Assembly (NCBI RefSeq): GCF_003544915.1
Contig: NZ_CP032097.1
Span: forward strand, 496,001-560,000
DNA length: 64,000 nucleotides
From: Arcobacter ellisii
Lineage (GTDB): Bacteria > Campylobacterota > Campylobacteria > Campylobacterales > Arcobacteraceae
Reading direction: 5' to 3'
Shown here: positions 8,387 through 17,535 of the stretch, piece after piece
Numbering within the stretch: position 1 is the stretch's first letter
Layout: every line of letters begins with the position of its first letter
The notes under the pieces: generated by a model
Database searches by the model: none
The model's input: the letters and a program-made list of their open reading frames with translations, nothing else
What the model was told of the DNA's origin: nothing
Made by a program: the position numbers and the translations under genes

Positions 8387-8412
8387 TGTACAAAAATTTT
8401 GCTAATAGATGG

Positions 8413-8423
8413 TACAATTTTTT
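8413..8423 (+). promoter_or_regulatory. -10 box of a probable leaderless gene
   Basis: TACAAT (8413-8418) is followed by five T residues and ATG at 8424, the same 14-base arrangement as upstream of the FIST kinase gene. The expected transcription start is the A of the ATG. I see no convincing -35 box at 17 bases, and no ribosome binding site. Confidence 0.55.
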
Positions 8424-9284
8424 ATGAACTATACAAATTCTTTAACCCAACAAATAAGCTTTAATAATCAAAAATATTTCGTAAAAAGAGATGATTTATT
8501 ACACAAAGATTTTTCAGGAAATAAGGCTAGAAAGTTTTATTATTTTTTGAAAAATGATTTTGCAAAAATAAAAAAAGTTATCTCTTTTGGTTCAGCTCAA
8601 TCAAATGCAATGTATTCGCTCTCTGTATTATGTAAAACAAAAGGTTGGGAGTTTGATTATTATGTTGACCATATCGCCTCTTTTTTAAAAGAAAATCCAG
8701 TTGGAAATTATAAATATGCACTTGAAAATGACATGAATATTGTTGAAGCTGAAATTCCAAAAAGTTTTAAAGAAGATGAACTTTTTATTAGTGAAGGAGG
8801 AGCAATTTTTGAAGCCTCTTTTGGAATAGAGATTTTAGCAAATGAGATAAAATCTTGGGCAGAAAAACATCAAATAAAAAATCTAAAAGTTTTTTTACCA
8901 AGTGGCACAGGAACAACAGCCCTTTATTTACAAAAATTTCTTCCTTTTGAAGTTTTGACTTGTGCTTGTGTTGGAGATGAAGAGTATTTAAAAAAGCAGT
9001 TTTTAGCTCTTGAAAAAAACAATTTTCCTACAATTTTAAAAAAAGAGAAAAAATATCACTTTGGGAAACTTTATAAAGAGTTTTATGAGATTCATAATGA
9101 ACTAATAAAACAAACAAATATTGAATTTGATTTACTTTATGATAGTTTAGGTTGGCTTTGTTTTGAAAAATATGTAGAAAATTTTGATAAAAAAGATGAA
9201 TATGAATTTTTATATATTCATCAAGGTGGATTGCTTGGAAATATCTCAATGAAAGAGAGATATAAACACAAATTTGACAAATAA
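8424..9284 (+). CDS. PLP-dependent D-cysteine desulfhydrase / ACC deaminase family protein
   Basis: A fold-type II pyridoxal-phosphate enzyme of 286 residues related to D-cysteine desulfhydrase and 1-aminocyclopropane-1-carboxylate deaminase. KRDDLLHKDFSGNKARKF holds the PLP-binding Lys. FGSAQSNAMYSLS corresponds to the QSNH-type substrate loop but has Ala where most members have His. LPSGTGTTALYL is the phosphate-binding glycine loop. It is shorter than the usual 320-340 residues, so its substrate should not be assumed. An in-frame ATG lies five codons upstream (8409), but it precedes the apparent -10 box, and MNYTNSLTQ is the better start. The gene diverges from exbB. Confidence 0.8.
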   Translation: MNYTNSLTQQISFNNQKYFVKRDDLLHKDFSGNKARKFYYFLKNDFAKIKKVISFGSAQSNAMYSLSVLCKTKGWEFDYYVDHIASFLKENPVGNYKYALENDMNIVEAEIPKSFKEDELFISEGGAIFEASFGIEILANEIKSWAEKHQIKNLKVFLPSGTGTTALYLQKFLPFEVLTCACVGDEEYLKKQFLALEKNNFPTILKKEKKYHFGKLYKEFYEIHNELIKQTNIEFDLLYDSLGWLCFEKYVENFDKKDEYEFLYIHQGGLLGNISMKERYKHKFDK

Positions 9285-9326
9285 ATAAAATCTTTTTATT
9301 AATGAAAAAAAAGATAACATTGCGAG

Positions 9327-11258
9327 ATGTTATCAAAAAATGAAATAAAACTTATAAAATTAATAAAATTCACACCTGTTTTTATTGTTGCTTTAGTATG
9401 TGTTATGGTTACGTTTTTATTGTATGTTGATAAAAATATTACACTACAAGCAGATTTAAAAACTCTACAAAATGATTATCTAAAACGAAATGAAAATATT
9501 ATAAAAGATGAACTAGAAAAAGTTTATGATTTTATCGTTCATAAAAAATTAAATAGTGAAAAAGAGTTAAAAGAAGATATTAAAAAAAGAGTTATTGAAG
9601 CACATAATGTTATGACTTTTATTTATGAAAAATATAAAAATAAAGAATCTGATGAAAAAATAAAAGAGAGAATAAAAAATGCTTTAACTGCTCTTAGATT
9701 CAATGATGGAAGAGGATATTTTTATATTACAAGTATGGAAGGAGAATCTATTTTATATCCTTTAAGTCAGAAATTTGAAAATAAATCAATTTTGGATTTT
9801 GAAGATAATTTTGGTTTGAGATTTGTAGAAAATGCTATAAATGGTCTAAAAGATAAAACAGAGGCTTACAATGAGTATTATTGGAAAAAACCTGAGTCTG
9901 ATGAAAAATTAAAACAGTATAAAAAGATTACTTTCAATAAAGTATTTGAACCATATAATTGGTTTGTTGGAACTGGTGAATATTTAGAAGATTTTGAAGA
10001 AAAAATAAAAAAAGAGATTTTAGAATATATAACAAGTATAAAATATTTAAAAAATGGTTATGTTTTTGTAATAAATAAAAATGGAGTTTATCTATCTCAT
10101 ATAAATCAATCTTACGTTGGAGTTAATCGCCTTGATTTAAAAGATTCAAATGGTTTTATGATTACTAAAGAGATTATTGAATTAGCAAAAAAAGGTGAAG
10201 GTTTTTTAAAATATATAAGTACAGTAAAGCCAGAAGATAGTCAATCTGCTGAGAAAATAACTTTTGTAAAAGGTTTTAAAGACTGGGAATGGGCAATTGC
10301 AACAGGATTTTATACAGATGAATTAGACCAACAAATAAAATCTAAAGAGAGAGAATATAAAGAGAATTATATGCATAATTTATTGACTCTTTTTACAGTT
10401 AGCGGATTATTGACAATTCTTTTTTTATTTTTATCTTTTTATATATCAAAAAGATTAGAATTAAGATTTTATAAATATAAACAACAAGTATTAACAAATA
10501 TTAAAAAAAGTAGAGAAAAAGACAGTATGTTAGCTCAACAGTCAAAAATGGCTGCAATGGGTGAAATGCTTGAAAATATTGCACATCAATGGCGACAACC
10601 TTTAAGTTCAATCTCAACTCTTTCAACGGGTGTAAAAATAAGATATGAATATGGAGGAATAGAAAAAGAAGAGTTACTTCATGCTATGGATTCAATAACT
10701 ACAACTACAAAATATCTATCACAAACAATTGATGATTTTAGAGATTATTTTAATCCCCATAAAGAGGCTACTTATTTTAATATAGAAGATATTTTTAATA
10801 AGGCTTTAGATTTACTTGAAGTTCAGTTCAATCTAAAAAATATTAAATTTATCAAAAACTTAAATGAAGTATATATTTATGGTTTTGAAAATGAATTTTT
10901 ACAAGTAATAATCAATATTTTAAATAATGCAAAAGATGAATTTGATAGAAAAGAGTTAGAAGATAGATATATTTTTATAGGTATAGAAAAAAAAGATAAT
11001 CAAGTTAAAATTTCAATAAAAGACAATGCTGGTGGAATTGATGAAAAAATCATAAATAAAATTTTTGAACCCTATTTTACTACAAAATTCAAATCTCAAG
11101 GGACAGGAATAGGTTTATATATGTCAAAAGAGATAATTGAAAAACATATGAAAGGTAAAATTTTAGTATCAAATAAAGAGTTTGTTTATGAAGAAAAAGC
11201 TCAAAAAGGAGCTTTATTTGAGATTTTATTTTCTATAGTTGATGAAAAAGCTATTTAA
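9327..11258 (+). CDS. Membrane sensor histidine kinase with two Cache domains
   Basis: A 643-residue transmembrane kinase. Transmembrane helix 1 is at about 13-33. The periplasmic part holds two consecutive Cache_2-type modules, recognisable by the repeated pattern YFYITSMEG...VFEPYNWFVGTGEY and YVFVINKNG...FKDWEWAIATGFY. Transmembrane helix 2 is at about 353-373. The HisKA domain has His420 in ENIAHQWRQPLSS, a form common in Campylobacterota kinases. The HATPase has NILNNAKDE, DNAGGI and GTGIGLYMSK, all intact. No response regulator is adjacent, so this is an orphan kinase. There is no clear ribosome binding site before ATG 9327. The 3' end overlaps the convergent GGDEF-EAL gene by eight bases. 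Confidence 0.9.
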   Translation: MLSKNEIKLIKLIKFTPVFIVALVCVMVTFLLYVDKNITLQADLKTLQNDYLKRNENIIKDELEKVYDFIVHKKLNSEKELKEDIKKRVIEAHNVMTFIYEKYKNKESDEKIKERIKNALTALRFNDGRGYFYITSMEGESILYPLSQKFENKSILDFEDNFGLRFVENAINGLKDKTEAYNEYYWKKPESDEKLKQYKKITFNKVFEPYNWFVGTGEYLEDFEEKIKKEILEYITSIKYLKNGYVFVINKNGVYLSHINQSYVGVNRLDLKDSNGFMITKEIIELAKKGEGFLKYISTVKPEDSQSAEKITFVKGFKDWEWAIATGFYTDELDQQIKSKEREYKENYMHNLLTLFTVSGLLTILFLFLSFYISKRLELRFYKYKQQVLTNIKKSREKDSMLAQQSKMAAMGEMLENIAHQWRQPLSSISTLSTGVKIRYEYGGIEKEELLHAMDSITTTTKYLSQTIDDFRDYFNPHKEATYFNIEDIFNKALDLLEVQFNLKNIKFIKNLNEVYIYGFENEFLQVIINILNNAKDEFDRKELEDRYIFIGIEKKDNQVKISIKDNAGGIDEKIINKIFEPYFTTKFKSQGTGIGLYMSKEIIEKHMKGKILVSNKEFVYEEKAQKGALFEILFSIVDEKAI

Positions 11259-14200
11259 AGTTTTTTACAAAGTTTATAAAATCATCTTCTTTTAAAGCTT
11301 TTGAATAAAACCAACCTTGAATTTCATCACACCCCTCTTTTCTTAAGAACTCTTTTTGTTCTTCTGTTTCTACACCCTCAGCAATGGTTTTCATTCCTAA
11401 ACCATTTCCTAAAGCTATAATTGTTCTTGCTATTGCAACATCTTTTTTATTTGAAGGAAGCCCATCTATAAATGATTTATCAATTTTTAGTTTATCAATT
11501 GGAAATTGTTTTAAATAGTTTAAAGAGGAATAACCAGTTCCAAAATCATCAACAGCAAGTTTTATACCAAGATTTTTTAGATTCTCCAAAATTAATAAAG
11601 AATCTTCAACATCTTCCATGATATAACTTTCAGTTAATTCAATCTCTAAATTTTGTGGATTTAATTTTGAATGTTCTAACTCTTTAACGATAGTTTTTAA
11701 AACTTGACTATATTTTATTTGAATATTTGAAATATTTACTGCAATTAATCCATTTTCTAAAAGTTTTAAGTCATTTAATTTTTTTATAAACTCGCAAGCT
11801 TTTTTTAGTACAAATTCACCAATAGGAATGATTAGTTTTGATTCTTCTGCATAAGGAATAAAATTTTCAGGTGAAATAACTCCTAATGTTTTATGATTCC
11901 ATCTAATAAGCGCTTCTGCTCCTAAAATTGTGTTTGTTTTTAAATCAATTTGTGGTTGATAATATATCTCAAATTCATTATTTTTTAAAGCCTCAGTTAA
12001 TTCTTGTTTCATAATAATTTTTTCAAAAATTTCACTTGTCATTTCTTCTTTGTAAAATTGATATTGATTTCTTCCTGCATTTTTAGCACTGTACATCGCA
12101 GTATCTGCGTGTTTTATTAAATCCTCTTCATTTAAGCCATTATTTGGGAAAACAGAAATTCCAACACTTACAGTTATATCAAAAATGTACTCTTGCATTT
12201 TTATTGGTTCTTTGAAATCATTAACAATTTTTTTAGCTATTTTTTCAATATCTCTATCTTCCATAATATCTTCAATTACAACGATAAATTCATCTCCACC
12301 AATTCGTGAAATAGTGTCATTTTTTCTAATATTTTTGTGTAATCTATTTGCCACAAGATTGATTATATTATCTCCTATTGAGTGACCATAGGTATCATTG
12401 ATTAATTTAAAATTATCAATATCAATAAAAAATACTGCAATTCTTTGTTTTAATTCGTGAGCTTTTTCAATTGATTTTATTAATCTAGCTTTTAATAAAA
12501 GTCTATTTGGAAGTTTTGTTAATGGGTCATGATGGGCTAAAAATTCAATTTTTGCATTTGAGTTTTTTATTTTTGTAATATCTGAAAATAGAGCAACATA
12601 ATTTAAAATATTTCCATTATTATCTTTTACAACACTAAGATTTAACCATTCAGGATAGACTTCTCCATTTTTTTTACGATTCCAAATTTCACCTTTAAAT
12701 GAACCTTTTTTCTCTAAAGTATCCCAAAGATTTGTATAAAAATCTTTTTCATGTCTACCTGATTTTAAAATCTTAGGATTTTTACCTTTTATTTCATCAA
12801 AAGTGTAACCAGTAATTTCAGTGAATGCATAATTTATAGAAATAATCTCTTTTTTCTCATTTGTAATTATGATTCCTTCTGTTGTATTTTCAAAAACAAT
12901 ATCTGAAAGTTTGAGTTTATTTTGGATTTTTTCTTCTTCTGTAATATCTTTAAAAATACAGTGGGTTTTTAATTGTCCATTAAATTCAGAAATATTTCCA
13001 GTAAAACTTGCAAGAATTATTTCACCATTCTTTTTTCTCATTCTTATTTTTTCATTTTCCACATGTCTAGTTTTTAAAAAAGTTGCAAATAAACTTTTAA
13101 GTTTTTCAAAACTTTCATTAGCAAATGAAGAAAATTTTTGACCTATTACTTCATTTTTTTCATATCCAGTTAACTCTAACCATTTTTTATTAACATTTGT
13201 GATAATTCCATAATGATTTAGTGATTGATAAGCATAAGGAACTTCTTCATATAAAAATTTAAAACTCTCTTCTATCTCTTTATTTTTATTTGCTATTTCT
13301 GAAATATTTGTAAATAAAAGTTTGATTATTGAATTTTCCATAATCTCACTATAAATTACAGTAAGTTGAAAAATATTATCTCCTATTTCAATAATTTCAT
13401 GCTCTTTAAAACTATTAGATTTGATTTTTTTATAAATCAAATCCCATCTTGCTTTTGAGATTAGGTTTGTAATATTTTCGTCAACTTTAATAGGAAATAA
13501 ATTTTTTGCTTTTTCATTGAACCAATAAATTATTTGTTCTTCATCATTATCAAAAAGTTCAATTACAGCTTCATTTAATGAGTTGAAAGTATTTTTTACA
13601 TCTTTTAATTTAGACTCTAAAAAAAGATTGTAGTTCCCTTTTATGTTATTTAAAATCTCTTTAGAAGTAATTATAAAATAGCTAGAAGTTTGATTTTCAA
13701 AAATGATAGCTCTTCTTATCTCTTTTTCTCTCATTGTTTTAACTATTTCAAATAAAGATTCATTGCTATTAAAAGTAATAAGATTTTTATGAACAAACTC
13801 TTCAATATTTAAAGTTGTATCTATGTGTCTTTGAGCAAGATTTATAATATCACTCTCTGTTAAAATTCCAATTGGTAAATTTTTATCAAATACTAAAATA
13901 GACCCAAATTTTTTTTCATTCATACTATCAAGTGCATCTTGAATAGTTGAGTTTTTTTCTATACTAAGAGCCTTATTTTTACCTCTTATGATATCTATTG
14001 CTTTGATTGATGTTTTAAATATATCTTGTTCAAATTCATAAATAAGTTTTTCTTGTAAAATCGTACCTAAATAATTATTTTCATTATCTATTACAATTAT
14101 TCTTCTTATTTTATGATTTAACATTAATCCTAAAATATAGTTTGTTTTTCTATTTACTTTTGTTGTAATTAATGTTTTATTTGCAAAATTTATTGCTTTT

Positions 14201-14391
14201 TGATTAAGGTCTATATGTTTTGTATAAAGAAAAAGAATATCTCTTTCAGTAATGATTCCAATGGCTTTTTTATTATCTAACAAAACAAAATGTTTAGTAT
14301 GATTTTTTATCATTGCGTCTAAAATTTCTTGTAATGTTACATCAAAATTAATAGAATCATTTGAATTAGAAATTAGTTTAATTAAGGACAT
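11251..14391 (-). CDS. CBS-PAS-GGDEF-EAL cyclic-di-GMP protein
   Basis: A large (1046 residues) soluble cyclic-di-GMP enzyme. About 1-250 holds four CBS motifs (two Bateman modules), which usually bind adenine nucleotides. A divergent PAS-like region and two clear PAS domains follow (about 270-620). GGDEF spans about 630-790 with intact RIGGDEF and, five residues before GGDEF, an RKND that fits the RxxD inhibitory site. EAL spans about 800-1040 with EALIRW, ELTESYIM and DDFGTGYSSLNYL, all consistent with an active phosphodiesterase. Both catalytic halves look functional, so the direction of flux presumably depends on the CBS/PAS input. The gene stands alone and is convergent with the dual-Cache kinase. 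Confidence 0.92.
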   Translation of the reverse strand: MSLIKLISNSNDSINFDVTLQEILDAMIKNHTKHFVLLDNKKAIGIITERDILFLYTKHIDLNQKAINFANKTLITTKVNRKTNYILGLMLNHKIRRIIVIDNENNYLGTILQEKLIYEFEQDIFKTSIKAIDIIRGKNKALSIEKNSTIQDALDSMNEKKFGSILVFDKNLPIGILTESDIINLAQRHIDTTLNIEEFVHKNLITFNSNESLFEIVKTMREKEIRRAIIFENQTSSYFIITSKEILNNIKGNYNLFLESKLKDVKNTFNSLNEAVIELFDNDEEQIIYWFNEKAKNLFPIKVDENITNLISKARWDLIYKKIKSNSFKEHEIIEIGDNIFQLTVIYSEIMENSIIKLLFTNISEIANKNKEIEESFKFLYEEVPYAYQSLNHYGIITNVNKKWLELTGYEKNEVIGQKFSSFANESFEKLKSLFATFLKTRHVENEKIRMRKKNGEIILASFTGNISEFNGQLKTHCIFKDITEEEKIQNKLKLSDIVFENTTEGIIITNEKKEIISINYAFTEITGYTFDEIKGKNPKILKSGRHEKDFYTNLWDTLEKKGSFKGEIWNRKKNGEVYPEWLNLSVVKDNNGNILNYVALFSDITKIKNSNAKIEFLAHHDPLTKLPNRLLLKARLIKSIEKAHELKQRIAVFFIDIDNFKLINDTYGHSIGDNIINLVANRLHKNIRKNDTISRIGGDEFIVVIEDIMEDRDIEKIAKKIVNDFKEPIKMQEYIFDITVSVGISVFPNNGLNEEDLIKHADTAMYSAKNAGRNQYQFYKEEMTSEIFEKIIMKQELTEALKNNEFEIYYQPQIDLKTNTILGAEALIRWNHKTLGVISPENFIPYAEESKLIIPIGEFVLKKACEFIKKLNDLKLLENGLIAVNISNIQIKYSQVLKTIVKELEHSKLNPQNLEIELTESYIMEDVEDSLLILENLKNLGIKLAVDDFGTGYSSLNYLKQFPIDKLKIDKSFIDGLPSNKKDVAIARTIIALGNGLGMKTIAEGVETEEQKEFLRKEGCDEIQGWFYSKALKEDDFINFVKNFK

Positions 14392-14494
14392 CTTTTTTCC
14401 ATTTAAAGAAGTAGTAAAAAGTTATTTTATCAGAATAAAATAAAATTAGAAATAATAAACTTTAATACACTATATAAATTTACTATAAATTAGA

Positions 14495-14508
14495 TATAAT
14501 CCCCCACT
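14495..14508 (+). promoter_or_regulatory. Promoter -10 of the aroK operon, leaderless or nearly so
   Basis: TATAAT (14495-14500) is followed by CCCCCACT and then ATG at 14509. Transcription would begin at the A at 14506 or at the start codon itself. There is no AGGA-like sequence, and the C run cannot serve as a ribosome binding site. Confidence 0.6.
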
Positions 14509-15018
14509 ATGAAAAAGAATAATATTATACTAATTGGTTTTATGGGTGTTGGTAAAGGTACAGTTGCAAGGGCTTTAGTTAAAAAATCTGACATGTTTGC
14601 AATTGATACTGATGATTTAATCGAAAGTATGGAAAACAGAAAAATCAAAAAAATTTTTGAAGAAGAGGGTGAACCATATTTTAGAAACTTAGAAAAAAAG
14701 ACTGCTTTATGGCTTGAAAAAAATGTAAATAATACAATTGTTTCAACTGGTGGTGGATTTTATAAGCAAGAAAATATAAACAAAATAGGAAAAGTTGTTT
14801 ATTTAAAATCATCATTTCAAGGAATCCTAGACAGAATAAATAGTGCTCCAAATGCTGCAAATAAATTGAAAAAAAGACCACTTTTACAAAATATGGAAGA
14901 GGCTTTAAAACTTTATAATTCAAGAGCTAAAGATTATGAAAAAGTTGCAAAAATAGTTGTTGATGTTGAAAATAAAGATTTAAAAGATATCGTAAAAGAG
15001 ATTTTAGGACAAATATAA
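14509..15018 (+). CDS. aroK: Shikimate kinase
   Basis: Phosphorylates shikimate at the 3-hydroxyl with ATP, the fifth step of the shikimate pathway to aromatic amino acids. The 169-residue protein has a P-loop GFMGVGKGT (residues 10-18), the shikimate-binding DTDD, FRNLE and STGGGF segments, and a lid with KKRPLL. The P-loop has Gly where shikimate kinases normally have Ser (GKS/T), which makes it resemble adenylate kinase GKGT; the downstream Thr remains. It is the first gene of a tight operon, ending at base 15018 with hisD starting at 15019. It is probably translated from a leaderless message. Confidence 0.93.
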   Translation: MKKNNIILIGFMGVGKGTVARALVKKSDMFAIDTDDLIESMENRKIKKIFEEEGEPYFRNLEKKTALWLEKNVNNTIVSTGGGFYKQENINKIGKVVYLKSSFQGILDRINSAPNAANKLKKRPLLQNMEEALKLYNSRAKDYEKVAKIVVDVENKDLKDIVKEILGQI

Positions 15019-16314
15019 ATGAAAATAATAAATACTAAAGATACAAACTTTAAAAGTGAATTTGATTCTATTTTAGCAAGAGCTAAAAGTGATATAAAAG
15101 GCGTTTCATCAATTGTTATGAATATTATTGATGAAATAGTAGCTGAAGGAAATGTTGCTTTAAAAAGACATATTGAAAAGTTTGATAAATGGGAAGTTAA
15201 ATCAGATGATGAATTATTGATTTCTCAAGATGATATGAAAAAAGCATATGAAAATATTGATGTAAAACTAAGACAGGCTCTTCATACAGCATATGATAGA
15301 ATTAAAGCATATCATGAAAAACAACTTCCAAAATCTTGGCTTGATTTTGAATCAAATGGAACAATTTTAGGACAAAAAGTAACTCCTGTTGATAAAGCTG
15401 GACTTTATATCCCTGGTGGGAAAGCTGCATATCCAAGTTCACTTTTAATGAATGCAGTTCCTGCAATCGTTGCTGGTGTTAAAGAAATAGTTGTATGTAC
15501 TCCAACTCCAAATAACGAAGTAAATGAACTTTTACTTGCTGCTTGTCATTTATGTAAAGTTTCAAAAGTTTATAAAGTTGGAGGAGCAAGTGCAATTGCA
15601 GCTATGGCTTATGGAACACAAACTATTCCTAAAGTTGATGTAATTACAGGTCCTGGAAATATCTTTGTTGCAACTGCTAAAAAACTTGTTTTTGGTGAAG
15701 TTAATATTGATATGATTGCTGGTCCTTCTGAAATAGGAATTTTAGCTGATGCAACAGCAAAACCTCACTATTTAGCAATTGATTTATTATCTCAAGCAGA
15801 ACATGATGAAATGGCAAGTTCGATTATGATTACAACTTGTGATGAAATTGCTAGCTTAACAAGTAAAGAAGTTGAAGAGTACTTAAAAACTTTAAGTAGA
15901 GAAGCAATTGCTAGAAAATCAATTGATGAAAGAGGAGCAATAATTGTTGCTTCGAATATGGAAGAAGCGATTGAACTTATGAATGAAATAGCACCAGAAC
16001 ACTTAGAAGTTATGACTCAAAATCCTTTTGAATTATTACCTTACATTAAACATGCAGGTGCAATTTTCTTAGGTGAAAACACTCCTGAACCAATCGGAGA
16101 TTATATAGCTGGACCAAATCATACTCTTCCAACAGGAAGTACAGCTAAATTTTATAGTCCGTTAAATGTAGAAAACTTTATGAAAAAAAGTTCAATTATA
16201 AATTTTTCAAAAAATGCTATAAATGAATTAGGTGAAGCTTGTGCATTATTAGCTGACACTGAAGGTCTTACAGCTCACGCTAAATCTGTAAGAGTTAGAT
16301 TAGAAAATAAATAA
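15019..16314 (+). CDS. hisD: Histidinol dehydrogenase
   Basis: Catalyses the last two steps of histidine synthesis, L-histidinol to L-histidine, with two NAD+ and a catalytic zinc. The 431-residue length is normal. Visible family segments are GLYIPGGKAAYPSSLLMNAVPA, KVGGASAIAAMAYGT, TGPGN, IDMIAGPSEIGILAD, LLSQAEHD (zinc ligand region), the catalytic EIAPEHLEVM (Glu-His), and GAIFLG...PIGDYIAGPNHTLPT. Its ATG directly abuts the aroK stop, so the genes are translationally coupled. No other his gene is in the window, as is usual for dispersed his genes in this phylum. Confidence 0.97.
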   Translation: MKIINTKDTNFKSEFDSILARAKSDIKGVSSIVMNIIDEIVAEGNVALKRHIEKFDKWEVKSDDELLISQDDMKKAYENIDVKLRQALHTAYDRIKAYHEKQLPKSWLDFESNGTILGQKVTPVDKAGLYIPGGKAAYPSSLLMNAVPAIVAGVKEIVVCTPTPNNEVNELLLAACHLCKVSKVYKVGGASAIAAMAYGTQTIPKVDVITGPGNIFVATAKKLVFGEVNIDMIAGPSEIGILADATAKPHYLAIDLLSQAEHDEMASSIMITTCDEIASLTSKEVEEYLKTLSREAIARKSIDERGAIIVASNMEEAIELMNEIAPEHLEVMTQNPFELLPYIKHAGAIFLGENTPEPIGDYIAGPNHTLPTGSTAKFYSPLNVENFMKKSSIINFSKNAINELGEACALLADTEGLTAHAKSVRVRLENK

Positions 16315-16323
16315 GGAAAATAG

Positions 16324-16626
16324 ATGTCAATATTTAGTGAATGGTTTACTGAAGACGAAGATGATATATTTATGGGAAGCCCAAAATCTAAGTTTTTTGA
16401 TGTAACAAGAGAAGCTTCAAAAGAAGTAGTAGAAGATGAAATTGATAAAATCATAGAAAAATTGGCTGTACTTGAAATGATAATTAGTGAAGATAAAGAT
16501 GAAAATTTTGATATCAATGAATTTATCAAAGAGTATACTTTAGAAAATTCTCAAAAAGTAAAAGCTATGAAAAAAGGTCTTTATGTTGAATTTACTGGTG
16601 AAATTATCTGTAGATTAGATTCATAA
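16324..16626 (+). CDS. DUF2018 family small protein
   Basis: A small acidic cytoplasmic protein of 100 residues with no membrane segment or catalytic motif. The N-terminal FMGSPKSKFFDVTREAS and the helical VVEDEIDKIIEKLAVLE fit the Campylobacterota-specific DUF2018 family, which I recall between hisD/polyprenyl-synthase-like genes and hemA in Campylobacter. It lies nine bases after hisD and nine bases before the polyprenyl synthase gene. Function is unknown. Family assignment rests on memory of the sequence and the neighbourhood. Confidence 0.75.
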   Translation: MSIFSEWFTEDEDDIFMGSPKSKFFDVTREASKEVVEDEIDKIIEKLAVLEMIISEDKDENFDINEFIKEYTLENSQKVKAMKKGLYVEFTGEIICRLDS

Positions 16627-16635
16627 AGGTTAGAT

Positions 16636-17535
16636 GTGGAAGAGTTAGAACAAGTTAAAAGTCAAATAAAAGAGTTTATAAAAGTTTGTAATCATCAAAA
16701 AAGTTTAGAACTTTTAGATAAATTAGCAACAGGAAAAATGTTGCGTTCTAAACTGATTTTAAAAATTGCAGGAGTAAATGAAGAGAGTATTAAACTTTGT
16801 GCAATTGTAGAGATGATTCATGCAGCATCACTTTTACATGATGATGTTATTGATGAAGCTGATACTAGACGAGGTCAACCTTCTGTAAATGCACTTTACG
16901 ATAATAAAACTTCTATAATGTTCGGAGATATTTTATATTCAAGAGCATTTACTGAACTTTCTTTAATGGATAAAAGAGTTGCATATACAATCTCAAATGC
17001 TGTAACACTTTTAAGTATTGGTGAGATGATGGATGTTGATTTAACTGAAAGCTTCAATACTTCTTATGATTTATATCTTGATATGATTTATAAAAAAACA
17101 GCTTCTTTAATAGAAGCAAGTGCAAAAGCAGCTGCAATATTAGCTGGACTTGATGAAAATAAATATGCACTTTATGGTAAAAATCTTGGACTTGCTTTTC
17201 AAATGGTAGATGATATTTTAGATATAACTCAAGATAGTGCTACTTTAGGAAAACCAGCAATGCACGATTATGTTGAAGGAAAAGTAACTATTCCATATTT
17301 ATTTTTATATGAAAGAGTTGAAGATAAAACAAAACTTGCTTCATTATACAAAAAAGAGTTAAGTTCTGAAGAGAGTGCTTGGATTAAAGAACAAATGAAA
17401 ATAACTAAGGCTTTAGAAGACTCTATTTTACAAGCTAAAGAGATTGGAAATGAAGCAATTAGTGCTGTAATAGATGAAAAAGATAGCCAAACTCTTGTTA
17501 TGATAATGAAAGCAATGATTGAAAGAGAGTTTTAA
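16636..17535 (+). CDS. ispB: Polyprenyl diphosphate synthase (octaprenyl-type)
   Basis: A trans-prenyltransferase of 299 residues that elongates farnesyl or geranyl diphosphate with isopentenyl diphosphate, probably to make the menaquinone side chain. The first aspartate-rich motif is LLHDDVIDEADTRRG and the second MVDDILDITQD; the conserved GK and K residues are in GKPAMHDYVEGKVTIPYL. The start is GTG at 16636. An overlapping ATG two bases earlier is in another frame. It sits in the run DUF2018, this gene, hemA, proS and overlaps hemA by one base. Chain length cannot be judged from sequence alone, so the ispB symbol is provisional. Confidence 0.88.
   Translation: MEELEQVKSQIKEFIKVCNHQKSLELLDKLATGKMLRSKLILKIAGVNEESIKLCAIVEMIHAASLLHDDVIDEADTRRGQPSVNALYDNKTSIMFGDILYSRAFTELSLMDKRVAYTISNAVTLLSIGEMMDVDLTESFNTSYDLYLDMIYKKTASLIEASAKAAAILAGLDENKYALYGKNLGLAFQMVDDILDITQDSATLGKPAMHDYVEGKVTIPYLFLYERVEDKTKLASLYKKELSSEESAWIKEQMKITKALEDSILQAKEIGNEAISAVIDEKDSQTLVMIMKAMIEREF

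Noticed and set aside
9286-9315. ATCTTTTT...AAAAAGAT hairpin after the PLP-enzyme gene as a terminator
   Set aside because: The stem is almost all A-T pairs, with no T tail on the plus strand, so it is unlikely to terminate transcription.
14501-14505. C run before aroK as a phase-variable tract
   Set aside because: Only five bases long and outside the coding region; too short to support slippage.
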